Source: Burkholderiales bacterium (GTDB lineage: Bacteria > Pseudomonadota > Gammaproteobacteria > Burkholderiales > Burkholderiaceae). From it: a stretch of DNA of 64,000 nucleotides. The stretch covers positions 124,001 through 188,000 of the forward strand of contig JAMFSK010000003.1 in assembly GCA_026225235.1 (NCBI GenBank), written 5' to 3'. The position numbers were made by a program, and so were the translations under genes. This document shows positions 39,782-47,995 of this stretch, piece after piece; position 1 is the stretch's first letter, and each line of letters opens with the position of its first letter. The notes beneath the pieces are model-generated. The model was not told the origin of the DNA. It saw only the letters and a program-made list of their open reading frames with translations, and made no database searches.

Positions 39782-39832
39782 ATGTTGTTGCGTAGAATCA
39801 TCCCTACGTTTTCTCAATCTCAAGCATCTACC

Positions 39833-40267
39833 ATGCCGGGTCACGACCTTTCGAACTACCTGTCTTACTTGCTTGCATCGGCCCATCGACAGATGAAGCT
39901 CGGCATCGCGCAGTCAATCGCGGACGAGGACGTCAATGAGGATCACTGGCGAATCCTGCAAGTCGTCTCGGACGAGAAAGGGCATTCGATGGGCGAGCTC
40001 GCCGAACAGGTGCTGCTCAACGGCCCCGCGCTCACGAAGAACGTCGACAAGCTCGTCAGCCGCGGGCTCGTGCAGCGCGCGGTCGACGAGCGCGACAGCC
40101 GCAAGGTCTTGCTCTATATCAGCGATCGCGGACTCGAGATGGTTACACGCCTGAAACGCAGCGTCGATGCGCACCACGAGACGATCGAGGAAGCGCTCGG
40201 TCCGCGCAATACCAGCCAGCTCAAGCGTCTGCTCGAGCGCTTCATCGAGGAATCGAAGTCCGAGTGA
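39833..40267 (+). CDS. MarR-family transcriptional regulator
   Basis: The 144-residue regulator has the MarR winged helix: 'DVNEDHWRILQVVSDEKGHSMGELAEQ', the recognition helix near 'LNGPALTKNVDKLVSRGLV' and the wing 'RAVDERDSRKVLLYISDRG'. Helices at both ends form the dimer. MarR proteins usually repress catabolic genes and are released by aromatic acids or their CoA esters. Its likely operators are the TTTCC-N2-GGAAA sites described nearby (inference). The AraC-type gene follows after 19 bases. Confidence 0.92.
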   Translation: MPGHDLSNYLSYLLASAHRQMKLGIAQSIADEDVNEDHWRILQVVSDEKGHSMGELAEQVLLNGPALTKNVDKLVSRGLVQRAVDERDSRKVLLYISDRGLEMVTRLKRSVDAHHETIEEALGPRNTSQLKRLLERFIEESKSE

Positions 40268-40286
40268 ACGAGTGGGAGGGCGGGAC

Positions 40287-41219
40287 ATGACGGAACTCAC
40301 TGACAAGACGCTCTACGCCGACAGGATGCTCTACGGCGAAATGAAACCGGATCGCCTGTCTGAAGTCATCAAGCGTGACTTCGGCGACCACTATCGACTG
40401 ACGCTGTCCAAGGAAGAGGCGTGTCCGATTTACGGCGTCGGCGACCAGATCGCAATCATCTCGCGCCAGGTTTGCACGGGTCCGATGCAAACGCATACGG
40501 TGCCCGGCAATGCGTACCACTTCACCCTCAAGGGCAATCTCTCGCAAGGACCGGACGATGCTTGCGAACTGATTTCGTGTGCGCCAGGCTTTCGCTACGA
40601 CATGGATTGGCCAGAGGGGGAGTTTGTCGTGTCGACGAGGCTCAATGAGGCCGTAGTCGAGCACGAGAAGCAGAAGCAGCGGCTGAAGCAACTGCGCAAG
40701 GGGATGACGGTCACGCGGATCGGAGCCGCCGATCGCCGGAACCTGACGGGATTGATCGACAGCTTTGTCCATCGCAACGGATACCCGCATTCAAGGCGAG
40801 CGCTCGAATGCTGGATCGGCGTCTTCCTGAGCGACATCCTCAACGTCACGGAGGGCGAGGGCAAGGGCGACGCGTTCGATACGCCAGCCTTCGTGTCGGA
40901 GATCGAATACTTCATCCACGAAAATATCAGCGCCGATTTCTCGGTCGACGACATCGTCGCCAAGTTCGACTTGTCGGACCGAAAGCTCCAGTACTGGTTC
41001 AAAAAGCAACTCGGCGCGGCGCCCGCCTCCTATATCCGCAAGCTCAAATACGGCCGGGTCAGGGACGAACTGCAGCACGCCACATCGCAGAAGATCACGG
41101 TATCCGACACCGCAGCGCGCTGGGGATTCTTCGAGATGAGCCACTTCGCGCGTCAATACCGCGCGCTGTTCGGCGAACTCCCTTCCGAGACACTTCTCCA
41201 TCACCGCGCCGAAGACTGA
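40287..41219 (+). CDS. AraC-family transcriptional regulator
   Basis: The 310-residue protein ends in a normal AraC/XylS DNA-binding domain with two helix-turn-helix units ('FSVDDIVAKFDLSDRKLQYWFKKQLG', cited only in part, and 'ARWGFFEMSHFARQYRALFGELPSETL'). The N-terminal 200 residues resemble the effector domain of AraC-type activators of aromatic degradation and are rich in Cys ('EACPIYG', 'RQVCTGP', 'DDACELISCAPG'). A GGGAGG ribosome site precedes the ATG. It lies just upstream of the Rieske oxygenase operon, which is its probable target. Confidence 0.88.
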   Translation: MTELTDKTLYADRMLYGEMKPDRLSEVIKRDFGDHYRLTLSKEEACPIYGVGDQIAIISRQVCTGPMQTHTVPGNAYHFTLKGNLSQGPDDACELISCAPGFRYDMDWPEGEFVVSTRLNEAVVEHEKQKQRLKQLRKGMTVTRIGAADRRNLTGLIDSFVHRNGYPHSRRALECWIGVFLSDILNVTEGEGKGDAFDTPAFVSEIEYFIHENISADFSVDDIVAKFDLSDRKLQYWFKKQLGAAPASYIRKLKYGRVRDELQHATSQKITVSDTAARWGFFEMSHFARQYRALFGELPSETLLHHRAED

Positions 41220-41378
41220 GCGGCGCTTCGTCAATTCTGCGTATCCGCGTTATTGGCGGCCTATCGGGTCGTGAAATCGTCCGTCCATACTCAACGCACA
41301 GTCTCGATGAAGCGGCCTGCACCGGCATGACACGGCTGGCGTGCAGACGCCCCGAGACATCAGCGCGAGGACAGGACA

Positions 41379-42710
41379 ATGACGCTCAACGACGAGCAAC
41401 TGACGGAACTGGTGCAGTGGGAAAAGGGGCTCATCAGCCCCGAGATTTTCATTAGTGACGCGGTCTACGAGCAGGAGCTCGAGGCGCTGTTCGGCCGTGC
41501 ATGGCTATTTCTCGCGCACGACAGCATGATCAGCAAGCCGGGCGATTTTTTCACGACCTATATGGGCGGCGATCCGGTCGTGATCGCGCGGCAACGCGAC
41601 GGCAGCGTCAAGGCCTTCCTGAATGTATGCCGCCACCGCGGGCTCAAGCTGTGCCGCGCCGAAGACGGCAATACCAAGACATTTACCTGCACCTATCACG
41701 GCTGGGCGTTCGACATCGCGGGCAAACTCGTCAGCGTGCCCAACCATGACGATGCCTATCACGGCGAACTCAACCAGGATGAGTGGGGCCTGATCGAGGT
41801 CGCCCAACTGGACCATTACAAAGGACTCTGGTTTGCGACGTTCGACAAGACCGCACCGCCGCTGACGGAGTTTCTCGGCGACATGTGCTACTGGATCGAC
41901 GGCTGGGCCGACCACTTGCCGGGTGGCATCGAGATCCTCCCGGGCGTCATAAAATGGACGATCGAGGGGAACTGGAAGCTCGGTGCCGAGCAGTTCGGCG
42001 GCGACGGCTATCACGCGGCCGTCTCTCACGTCTCGTCATTTAGCCTGCTCGATCCGAGCCTCTTCGCCACCATGCCGAAGGGCGGCCAGTTCGCTTCGCG
42101 CGAGGGGCATGGTCATTCGTTCATGCACGCGAAGAGCCGGTTCAACGACGACCCGATCGCGCAATACAACCACGAGCGCCGGCTTGCCATGACTGACCAC
42201 GTCGGCGAGGAGCGCGCGAACATTCTGGCCAATTTCACGGTGTTCCCGAACTTCTCGGGCCTCTCAGGCTCGGCCAATCTTAGGATCTGGCATCCGAAGG
42301 GTCCGAACAAGTTCGAGATCTGGTCGTTCACGGTGGTCGACAAGAATGCACCGGAAGACGTCAAGAAACGCATCCAGGTTTCCGCGGGCTTCACCGAAGG
42401 GCCGGCTGGGATCGTGGAGGTCGACGATGGTGAGCAATGGAACAATATCGGCAGCGTGCTCAAGTATGGCTGCCAGTCGAAGAAGATCTTCTGGAACTAC
42501 ACAATGGGTCTGGGTCATGAGACGAGCGACCATCCCCTCGTGAAAGGGAAGATGAAGGCGACGTACTTCGGCGAGGGACCACAGCGCGCGTTTTATCGGC
42601 GATGGCTCGAGTTCATGACCTCGAAAGAGTGGCCGCGCGTGACGCCGGATGCACCGCTTACCGAGACCGAAACGTTCGACCAGACTGTCGCGAGCTCGGC
42701 CCATGAATGA
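41379..42710 (+). CDS. Rieske ring-hydroxylating oxygenase, alpha subunit
   Basis: This is the catalytic subunit of a three-component aromatic-ring dioxygenase. The 443-residue protein has the Rieske 2Fe-2S motif with Cys84, His86, Cys104 and His107 ('NVCRHRGLK', 'FTCTYHGW'). The mononuclear iron site is in 'GAEQFGGDGYHAAVSH' (Asp209 bridging, His212 and His217 ligands), with a third acid in 'VEVDDGEQW' near residue 350. Gln205 takes the place of the Asn of naphthalene dioxygenase, as in biphenyl-type enzymes. The gene overlaps the beta subunit start by 8 bases. The substrate is unknown. Confidence 0.95.
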   Translation: MTLNDEQLTELVQWEKGLISPEIFISDAVYEQELEALFGRAWLFLAHDSMISKPGDFFTTYMGGDPVVIARQRDGSVKAFLNVCRHRGLKLCRAEDGNTKTFTCTYHGWAFDIAGKLVSVPNHDDAYHGELNQDEWGLIEVAQLDHYKGLWFATFDKTAPPLTEFLGDMCYWIDGWADHLPGGIEILPGVIKWTIEGNWKLGAEQFGGDGYHAAVSHVSSFSLLDPSLFATMPKGGQFASREGHGHSFMHAKSRFNDDPIAQYNHERRLAMTDHVGEERANILANFTVFPNFSGLSGSANLRIWHPKGPNKFEIWSFTVVDKNAPEDVKKRIQVSAGFTEGPAGIVEVDDGEQWNNIGSVLKYGCQSKKIFWNYTMGLGHETSDHPLVKGKMKATYFGEGPQRAFYRRWLEFMTSKEWPRVTPDAPLTETETFDQTVASSAHE

Positions 42711-43287
42711 ACCTCTTTCGCTTGACGAAGCGGTCGTGACCGATCCAGAGTCGGCGAGTTCGCCGGCAGGTCTTTCGGCGCTCCTGCTGCATTTCAGGAT
42801 CTCGCAATTCCTCTACCACGAGGCGCAACTGCTCGACGAACACCGGTTCAAGGACTGGCTGAGCCTGTTCGACGAGCAGGTGAGCTACCGGGTGCCGGTG
42901 CAGCGCAACCGGCTTCGGCGCCAGCGCGTACTCGACCCGACCGCGAAGCCTGCGATCGAAATGGCGCACTACGACGACGACCGTCCGCTGCTCGAGTTGC
43001 GTATCGCGCAGCTCGAATCGGGTCAGAACTGGGCCGAGGAGCCGCGCTCGCGCAGCCGGCACTTCATCACCAATATTCGTGTCGAGACGGCGGCCGAACC
43101 GGACCTGTACAAAGTGCGCTCGAATTTCATCGTCACGCGCAACCGCGGTGAGACGGAGGAGGATATCTGGGCTGGCGAGCGTTATGACGAACTGCGTGCG
43201 TATGGCGCACAGTTCAGGATCGCGAGCCGGCTGGCGATCCTCGATCAGAACGTCGTCCTCTCCAAGAACCTGAGCGTGTTCTTTTGA
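42703..43287 (+). CDS. Rieske oxygenase, beta subunit
   Basis: The 194-residue SnoaL/NTF2-fold small subunit normally forms an alpha3-beta3 complex with the upstream alpha subunit. Recognisable parts are 'LLLHFRISQFLYHEAQLLDEHRFKDWLSLF' (start cited in part), 'VSYRVPVQRN', 'RSRHFITNIRVE' and 'SNFIVTRNRGE'. The ATG lies inside the end of the alpha gene, which points to coupled translation. The family rarely carries catalytic residues and mainly has structural or specificity roles. Confidence 0.92.
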   Translation: MNEPLSLDEAVVTDPESASSPAGLSALLLHFRISQFLYHEAQLLDEHRFKDWLSLFDEQVSYRVPVQRNRLRRQRVLDPTAKPAIEMAHYDDDRPLLELRIAQLESGQNWAEEPRSRSRHFITNIRVETAAEPDLYKVRSNFIVTRNRGETEEDIWAGERYDELRAYGAQFRIASRLAILDQNVVLSKNLSVFF

Positions 43288-43301
43288 CGGCGGCCTCCTC
43301 C

Positions 43302-44258
43302 ATGACAAGTGTCTCTGCTCAAGCCCCTTCTACCGGTCTGGCGCAAGGCCTCCGGCAGGATTCGGACAGTCCGATGCTGCTGGCGCCCTCGTCGTATTCG
43401 CATGTCATCGATACCGCGGATGGCCGTGTCCACTACCTGGATATCGGCGAAGGCGCGCCCCTGTTCCTGCTCCAGGGCTGGGGGCCGCTGCCCGGTGTGA
43501 CCGGATGGTGGTTGTATCGCGAGGTGATCGCCACTTTGTCGAAGCACTTTCGCTGCATCGTGTATGACTTGCCGAACTTTGGCCTGTCCGGGCCGGTCGT
43601 CTACAACGAGCCGGTGCACGACGTCGCTGCGCGCCAGTGCATCGCCGTCATGGACCACCTGGGCATCGCGCGTGCGCCATTGGTCGGCACCTCGATGGGG
43701 GCAACGACCGCGATCGACGTCGCGCTGGCGCATCCCGATCGTGTCAGCAGTCTGGTCATCGGCGCATGCCATGCATCGACTGGCGGCGATCCCTATCTGA
43801 TCGTGCCGTTCCCGTCTGAAGTCACGCGCCTCTTTATCGAACTCAAGCACGATCACCAGAATCGCTCGAAGCTTGTGCGTCTGCTGGAAGCACTGGTCTT
43901 CGATCCGACGCTCGTGAGTGCGGCACTCGTTGATGAGATGACGGATTTTCGTGCGCAGCATGAGGACCATTTCGCGGCCGATTTCGCCTCGACGAGTGTG
44001 CCGCACAGCAATCTCACGGCGCTCCGGCAACTGGCGATGCCGATGCTGGTGATTCACGGCCGTTTCGACCGGATGGTGCCGTTCGAACAGGCGTTGGCGA
44101 TCATGAGTTATGCGGTGCAGGCCGACGTCGTGGTCTTCAATGAATGTGGGCACTGGCCGCCGTTCGAACGGCCCTACGATTTCACGACCCATGTGCTGCG
44201 GTTCCTGGACAAGCATGAAGGACAGCGAGAGTTCCATGAACGCAGCCCCTCTGCCTGA
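43302..44258 (+). CDS. Alpha/beta hydrolase in the oxygenase operon
   Basis: The 318-residue hydrolase shows 'FLLQGWGPLPGVTGWWLYRE' near the oxyanion region, with QGWGP rather than the common HGGGP. The nucleophile elbow is 'LVGTSMGATTAID', the acid is in 'VIHGRFDRMVPFEQ' and the His in 'NECGHWPPFERP'. It may cleave a C-C bond, ester or lactone of the pathway intermediate. A TTG at 43284 overlapping the beta stop is an alternative start. Its 3' end overlaps the ferredoxin gene by 23 bases. Confidence 0.88.
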   Translation: MTSVSAQAPSTGLAQGLRQDSDSPMLLAPSSYSHVIDTADGRVHYLDIGEGAPLFLLQGWGPLPGVTGWWLYREVIATLSKHFRCIVYDLPNFGLSGPVVYNEPVHDVAARQCIAVMDHLGIARAPLVGTSMGATTAIDVALAHPDRVSSLVIGACHASTGGDPYLIVPFPSEVTRLFIELKHDHQNRSKLVRLLEALVFDPTLVSAALVDEMTDFRAQHEDHFAADFASTSVPHSNLTALRQLAMPMLVIHGRFDRMVPFEQALAIMSYAVQADVVVFNECGHWPPFERPYDFTTHVLRFLDKHEGQREFHERSPSA

Positions 44259-44589
44259 TGAATGGCGCCCAGTGTGCAGGCTCGACGAGATCGCGGACAA
44301 CGGCGCGCTCGTCGTCGCGGTCGAGCCTCCGATTGCCGTCTACCGCGTCGGCGACGCCGTGTTTGCCACTGCCGACACCTGCACTCACGCCACCTTCTCG
44401 CTGGCCGATGGCTATGTCGATGAAGACTGCACGGTCGAATGCGAGCTGCATGGGGCGATCTTCTGTTTGAAGACGGGAAAGGTGCTCAGAGGGCCCGCGT
44501 CCGTCGACCTCGCGACATATCCGGTCAAGGTCGAGAAGAACGTTGTCTACGTGAATATCGCGCCGTGCGTCAACGGCGACCCGTACTGA
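44236..44589 (+). CDS. Rieske-type 2Fe-2S ferredoxin
   Basis: This 117-residue electron carrier belongs to the oxygenase. The Rieske ligands are Cys49, His51, Cys69 and His72 ('DTCTHATFSLADGY', 'ECELHGAIFCLKTG'), as in BphF/BphA3-type ferredoxins. It should pass electrons from a flavin reductase to the alpha subunit, but no reductase gene is found in the window. The start overlaps the upstream hydrolase end, so the four genes are tightly coupled. Confidence 0.93.
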   Translation: MNAAPLPDEWRPVCRLDEIADNGALVVAVEPPIAVYRVGDAVFATADTCTHATFSLADGYVDEDCTVECELHGAIFCLKTGKVLRGPASVDLATYPVKVEKNVVYVNIAPCVNGDPY

Positions 44590-44601
44590 TAGAGGAAAGA
44601 A

Positions 44602-45486
44602 ATGAAAGTCACCACTCAGCAATACACGGAACTTGGGGTGCGGGAGGGCAGATGGGTGCCCACAGGCGACTACGAAATCTGGATGTGCGAACTTGGCACG
44701 GGGCGCTCGACGGTGTTCCTGCACGGCGGCGGCCCGGGATGTACGGGATGGGTCGACTTCCGCGCGGTGGTGCCCGAACTCATCGACGAGCGACGCCTCA
44801 TTCTGGTTGATCTGCTGGGCTTCGGCTTGTCGAGCGAGATTCGCAATCAAAGCCCACGCTGGTCGTTCCAGGCCGAGCATCTCGCGGCGGCCCTCGATGC
44901 CGAGTCGATTTCCAATGCCGACTTCATTTGCAGTTCGATTGGCGGTTCCGTCGCACTGGCCCTCGCGGCGAAACGCCCGGATCTGGTCCGCAAGATCGTG
45001 CTCAGCGGCAGCCAGCCGATGGATCGCGACGCCGTCGCGGCCTCACCCGAACGCAAGCTCGAAGGGCAGCAGGCCTGGTCGAAATACTGGGCAGGCGAGG
45101 GCCCGACACGCGAGAAGGCGCGCCACATCATGGCCTCGCTCGAATGGTGGGATCCCTCGGGCATCCCTGACGATACCGTCGAGCTGCGTTACCGCTACAG
45201 CCTCGAGCCGGGCCAGCGCGCCGTCGGTGAGGACTTCGGCCATCTCGGCGCGCACGAAGACCTTGAGTCGCTGTTTCCGGCGATCCAGGCCCGCGTGCTG
45301 TGCCTCTGGGGCATGGACGATCCGTTCCTGGTCGCTGAGTACGCGCTGTCGCTCGCCCGCTCGCTGCCGTATGCCGACGTCTATGTCATGAGCGAATCCT
45401 CGCACCATATGTTCGAGGAGCGCCCGAAGGACTACGCGCGAATCGTGAAGGCGTTCCTCGATGCGCCTCAGGACAGGAAGGAATAG
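44602..45486 (+). CDS. Alpha/beta hydrolase resembling meta-cleavage-product hydrolases
   Basis: The 294-residue protein has 'TVFLHGGGPGCTGWVDF', the oxyanion-loop signature of BphD/MhpC-type C-C bond hydrolases, then 'DLLGFGLSS'. The nucleophile elbow is 'ICSSIGGSVAL', the acid is in 'CLWGMDDPFLV' and the His in 'SESSHHMFEERP'. The elbow 'SSIGG' differs from the usual GNSxGG. If it is a true meta-cleavage hydrolase, a ring-cleavage dioxygenase is needed, yet none is nearby. It follows the ferredoxin by 12 bases. Confidence 0.87.
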   Translation: MKVTTQQYTELGVREGRWVPTGDYEIWMCELGTGRSTVFLHGGGPGCTGWVDFRAVVPELIDERRLILVDLLGFGLSSEIRNQSPRWSFQAEHLAAALDAESISNADFICSSIGGSVALALAAKRPDLVRKIVLSGSQPMDRDAVAASPERKLEGQQAWSKYWAGEGPTREKARHIMASLEWWDPSGIPDDTVELRYRYSLEPGQRAVGEDFGHLGAHEDLESLFPAIQARVLCLWGMDDPFLVAEYALSLARSLPYADVYVMSESSHHMFEERPKDYARIVKAFLDAPQDRKE

Positions 45487-45640
45487 GCGTGTGCCGTCCA
45501 ACCACGGGGCGGGCGCGGAAAAGCGGCTGCAGCCAGACCACAGCCTGACAACGATACGAAGAAAAAATGAAACCTTCAATAGGTGTGCGGGGGCATTGCG
45601 CTAGGTAGCCAAACCGCTTGACGTCCGTTTTTTGCGCCAA

Positions 45641-45658
45641 TAATCTGAATTCAGAATT
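45641..45658. promoter_or_regulatory. Operator-like palindrome, copy 1 (upstream of the aldolase)
   Basis: TAATCTGAATTCAGAATT, with the 12-bp perfect palindrome TCTGAATTCAGA at 45644-45655. It is identical over 18 bases to the copy at 56034-56051. It separates the oxygenase operon from the aldolase transcription unit. Confidence 0.75.
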
Positions 45659-45731
45659 TTTTTGAAGCAGAGGCCGGCGCGGGGAGGTGTCCCACCCTGT
45701 GCTGCACCCGTGGCGTGCTCTCGGACACACG

Positions 45732-46493
45732 ATGCAAAACCACCCCAACATCCGGCGCTGGCCGGTGTCGTTGCATGAGGAACTGTCTTCGCAAGGCCCG
45801 CTTGCCTGCACCTGGTTTGCGCTGGGCAGCCCCGCACTGGTAGAAATTGCGCTCGACGCCTATCCAGACTTCATCGTGATCGATCGCCAACATGGGCTTT
45901 GGGAGCGAGCCTCGCTCGAGGCGGCGATCGGCGTGGCACGGCATCAGGTCCCCGTCGTCGTCCGGTGTGCCGACAACACGGCGCAATCGATCGGCGAGGC
46001 GCTCGATGCCGGGGCTTCGTCAGCATTGATCCCCTTGGTCGAAAGCGCCGAGCAGGCGCGGCTGGCGGTGTCGTTCGGCCGCTACCCGCCGCTTGGCAGA
46101 CGTTCGGGCGGGGGCGTGCGTCCGCTGATCGCGGGCGTGGAAGCCATGAGGAACGATACGGGCCGTGTCGCGATCGGCGTAATGATCGAGACCGTACCGG
46201 GTGTCGAGCAGGTTGAGGCAATCGCGGCGGTCGAAGGGCTCGACTATCTGTTCATCGGCACTGGCGACCTTGCGCTGTCGCGCGGCGATGTGCGCGAGGA
46301 GGTGCTCGCCGCCGATCACGAGCGCGTGCTGCGCGCGGCGCGCAGCAATGGCCTGCCGTGCGGAATCTTTACGGGCAGCACAGAGGATGCGCAACGGCAG
46401 CTCGCCCGGGGCTTCGACTTCGTGGTCTCCGCGAGCGATATCGACGTGACCCGGCGCGGTTTCCAGAGCACCACCGCGGCATTGCGCCAGTGA
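45732..46493 (+). CDS. HpcH/HpaI family class II aldolase
   Basis: The 253-residue TIM-barrel aldolase of the HpcH/HpaI (2-keto-3-deoxy acid aldolase) family cleaves or forms 4-hydroxy-2-oxo acids with a divalent metal. Visible are 'FIVIDRQHGLWE', 'VVVRCADNTAQSIGEALDAGA', 'PLVESAEQARLAV', 'GVMIETVPGVEQVE' (metal Glu) and 'FIGTGDLALSRG' (metal Asp). An in-frame GTG at 45687 would add 15 residues, but it lies too close to the palindromic site. It probably begins the transcription unit that runs to the ABC transporter. Confidence 0.9.
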   Translation: MQNHPNIRRWPVSLHEELSSQGPLACTWFALGSPALVEIALDAYPDFIVIDRQHGLWERASLEAAIGVARHQVPVVVRCADNTAQSIGEALDAGASSALIPLVESAEQARLAVSFGRYPPLGRRSGGGVRPLIAGVEAMRNDTGRVAIGVMIETVPGVEQVEAIAAVEGLDYLFIGTGDLALSRGDVREEVLAADHERVLRAARSNGLPCGIFTGSTEDAQRQLARGFDFVVSASDIDVTRRGFQSTTAALRQ

Positions 46494-46539
46494 TGCGATA
46501 CGCATCACTCCCCTTCATCTCAGCGGCAGGAGCGTCTAC

Positions 46540-47949
46540 GTGGACTCGCCCGTTTTTGCATACCAGCTGATCGAAGCACTCGGCGAAGACATGGTGATCG
46601 CGCAGAGCGAACTCGGCACGCGGCGCGTACGCGACTGGAGCGGCACGCCGGGCGCTGAGCCCGTCGCGGTGCTGCGCCCGAGAACCACACAGGATGTCGC
46701 GCGTGCGATCGCGTTCTGCCACGCCCATGGGCAGGCCGTCGTGCCCCAGGGTGGTCTGACCGGGCTTGCGGGCGGGGCGAACCTGCACGGCGGCGAGGTG
46801 GCCTTGAGCCTTGAGCGCATGACAGCGATCGAAGAGATCGATGTGATCTCCGGCACGATTACCGTGCAGGCCGGCGTGCTGCTGCAGACCGTGCAGGAAG
46901 CGGCCGATGAGGCGGGCATGATGTTCCCGCTCGATCTCGGCGCGCGGGGCAGTTGCACGATCGGCGGCAATCTGGCGACCAACGCTGGCGGCAACCGCGT
47001 GATCAAGTACGGCATGGCACGTGAACAGGTACTCGGCATCGAAGCGGTACTCGCGGACGGAACGGTCGTCTGCGATCTCCACAAGATGGTCAAGAACAAT
47101 AGCGGATACGACCTCAAGAACCTGCTGATCGGCAGTGAAGGCACGCTGGGCGTGATCACCCGCGCAGTGCTGCGCCTCGCACCGCGGCCTTCGAGTGTGT
47201 CGACCGCATGGTGTGGCCTGCCGGACTTCGACGCGGTCACGCGCTTGCTGCATTTTGCGCAGTCTCAATTGCCGGGTGGCGTCTCCGCGTTCGAGGTCAT
47301 GTGGCCGAGCTACTACGACTATGTGCTCGACCATATCGCCGGCTTGCGCGCGCCCCTCGATTCACGCCATGCCTACTACGTGCTGATCGAAAGTGTCGGC
47401 TCGAACGCGCAGCGCGACGCCGAGGAGTTTGAGGCGATGCTCGGCGAGATGCTTGAAGAAGGGGTGGTCGAAAACGCTGCGCTCGCGCGTTCCTCGTCCG
47501 ATGCGAAGGCGTTCTGGGCCGTGCGGGATGCGCCCGCCGAGTTTCCGATTTTGATGCCCGATCTGATCGCCTTCGATGTGAGCTTCTCCATTGCAGACAT
47601 CGGTGAGGCCGCGCGGCAGTGCGAGACGATGCTCCATGAACGCTGGCCCGCGATCCAGACACTCGTCTACGGTCATCTCGGCGACGGCAATCTCCATGTG
47701 ATCGCGCATCTCGACGCACGTGAAGCACCGCCCAATCTGCACGAGGCGGTCGACGCAGCCGTCTACGAACTCACGCGTGACTGGAACGGTGCGGTGTCCG
47801 CCGAGCACGGCATCGGCGGCAAGAAGCGCGCGTATCTCGGCCATACCCGCGATGCGGGCGCCATGCATGCCATGCGTGCGATCAAGCACGCGCTCGATCC
47901 GACCAATGTCCTGAACCCAGGCAAGGTCCTCGAACGGAGTTTGCCGTGA
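46540..47949 (+). CDS. FAD-linked 2-hydroxyacid dehydrogenase (GlcD/D2HGDH-type)
   Basis: This 469-residue flavoprotein of the VAO/GlcD family has the FAD-binding blocks 'VVPQGGLTGLAGGANLHG', 'GARGSCTIGGNLATNAGG', 'MVKNNSGYDLKNLLIGSEG' and 'LGVITRAVLRL'. The C-terminal substrate domain has 'YGHLGDGNLHVI' (metal His) and 'SAEHGIGGKKRAYL'. It should oxidise a D-2-hydroxyacid to the 2-oxo acid, possibly a product or substrate of the neighbouring aldolase. The start is GTG. Confidence 0.92.
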   Translation: MDSPVFAYQLIEALGEDMVIAQSELGTRRVRDWSGTPGAEPVAVLRPRTTQDVARAIAFCHAHGQAVVPQGGLTGLAGGANLHGGEVALSLERMTAIEEIDVISGTITVQAGVLLQTVQEAADEAGMMFPLDLGARGSCTIGGNLATNAGGNRVIKYGMAREQVLGIEAVLADGTVVCDLHKMVKNNSGYDLKNLLIGSEGTLGVITRAVLRLAPRPSSVSTAWCGLPDFDAVTRLLHFAQSQLPGGVSAFEVMWPSYYDYVLDHIAGLRAPLDSRHAYYVLIESVGSNAQRDAEEFEAMLGEMLEEGVVENAALARSSSDAKAFWAVRDAPAEFPILMPDLIAFDVSFSIADIGEAARQCETMLHERWPAIQTLVYGHLGDGNLHVIAHLDAREAPPNLHEAVDAAVYELTRDWNGAVSAEHGIGGKKRAYLGHTRDAGAMHAMRAIKHALDPTNVLNPGKVLERSLP

Positions 47950-47995
47950 AACAGGTCTATGTCATTCGAATTCTGGAAACCCGCAGGGAGCGCCG

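Noticed and set aside
45687..45731. GTG start for the aldolase at 45687
   Set aside because: It begins only 29 bases after the operator-like site with the ribosome site touching the codon; the ATG at 45732 gives the normal family length.
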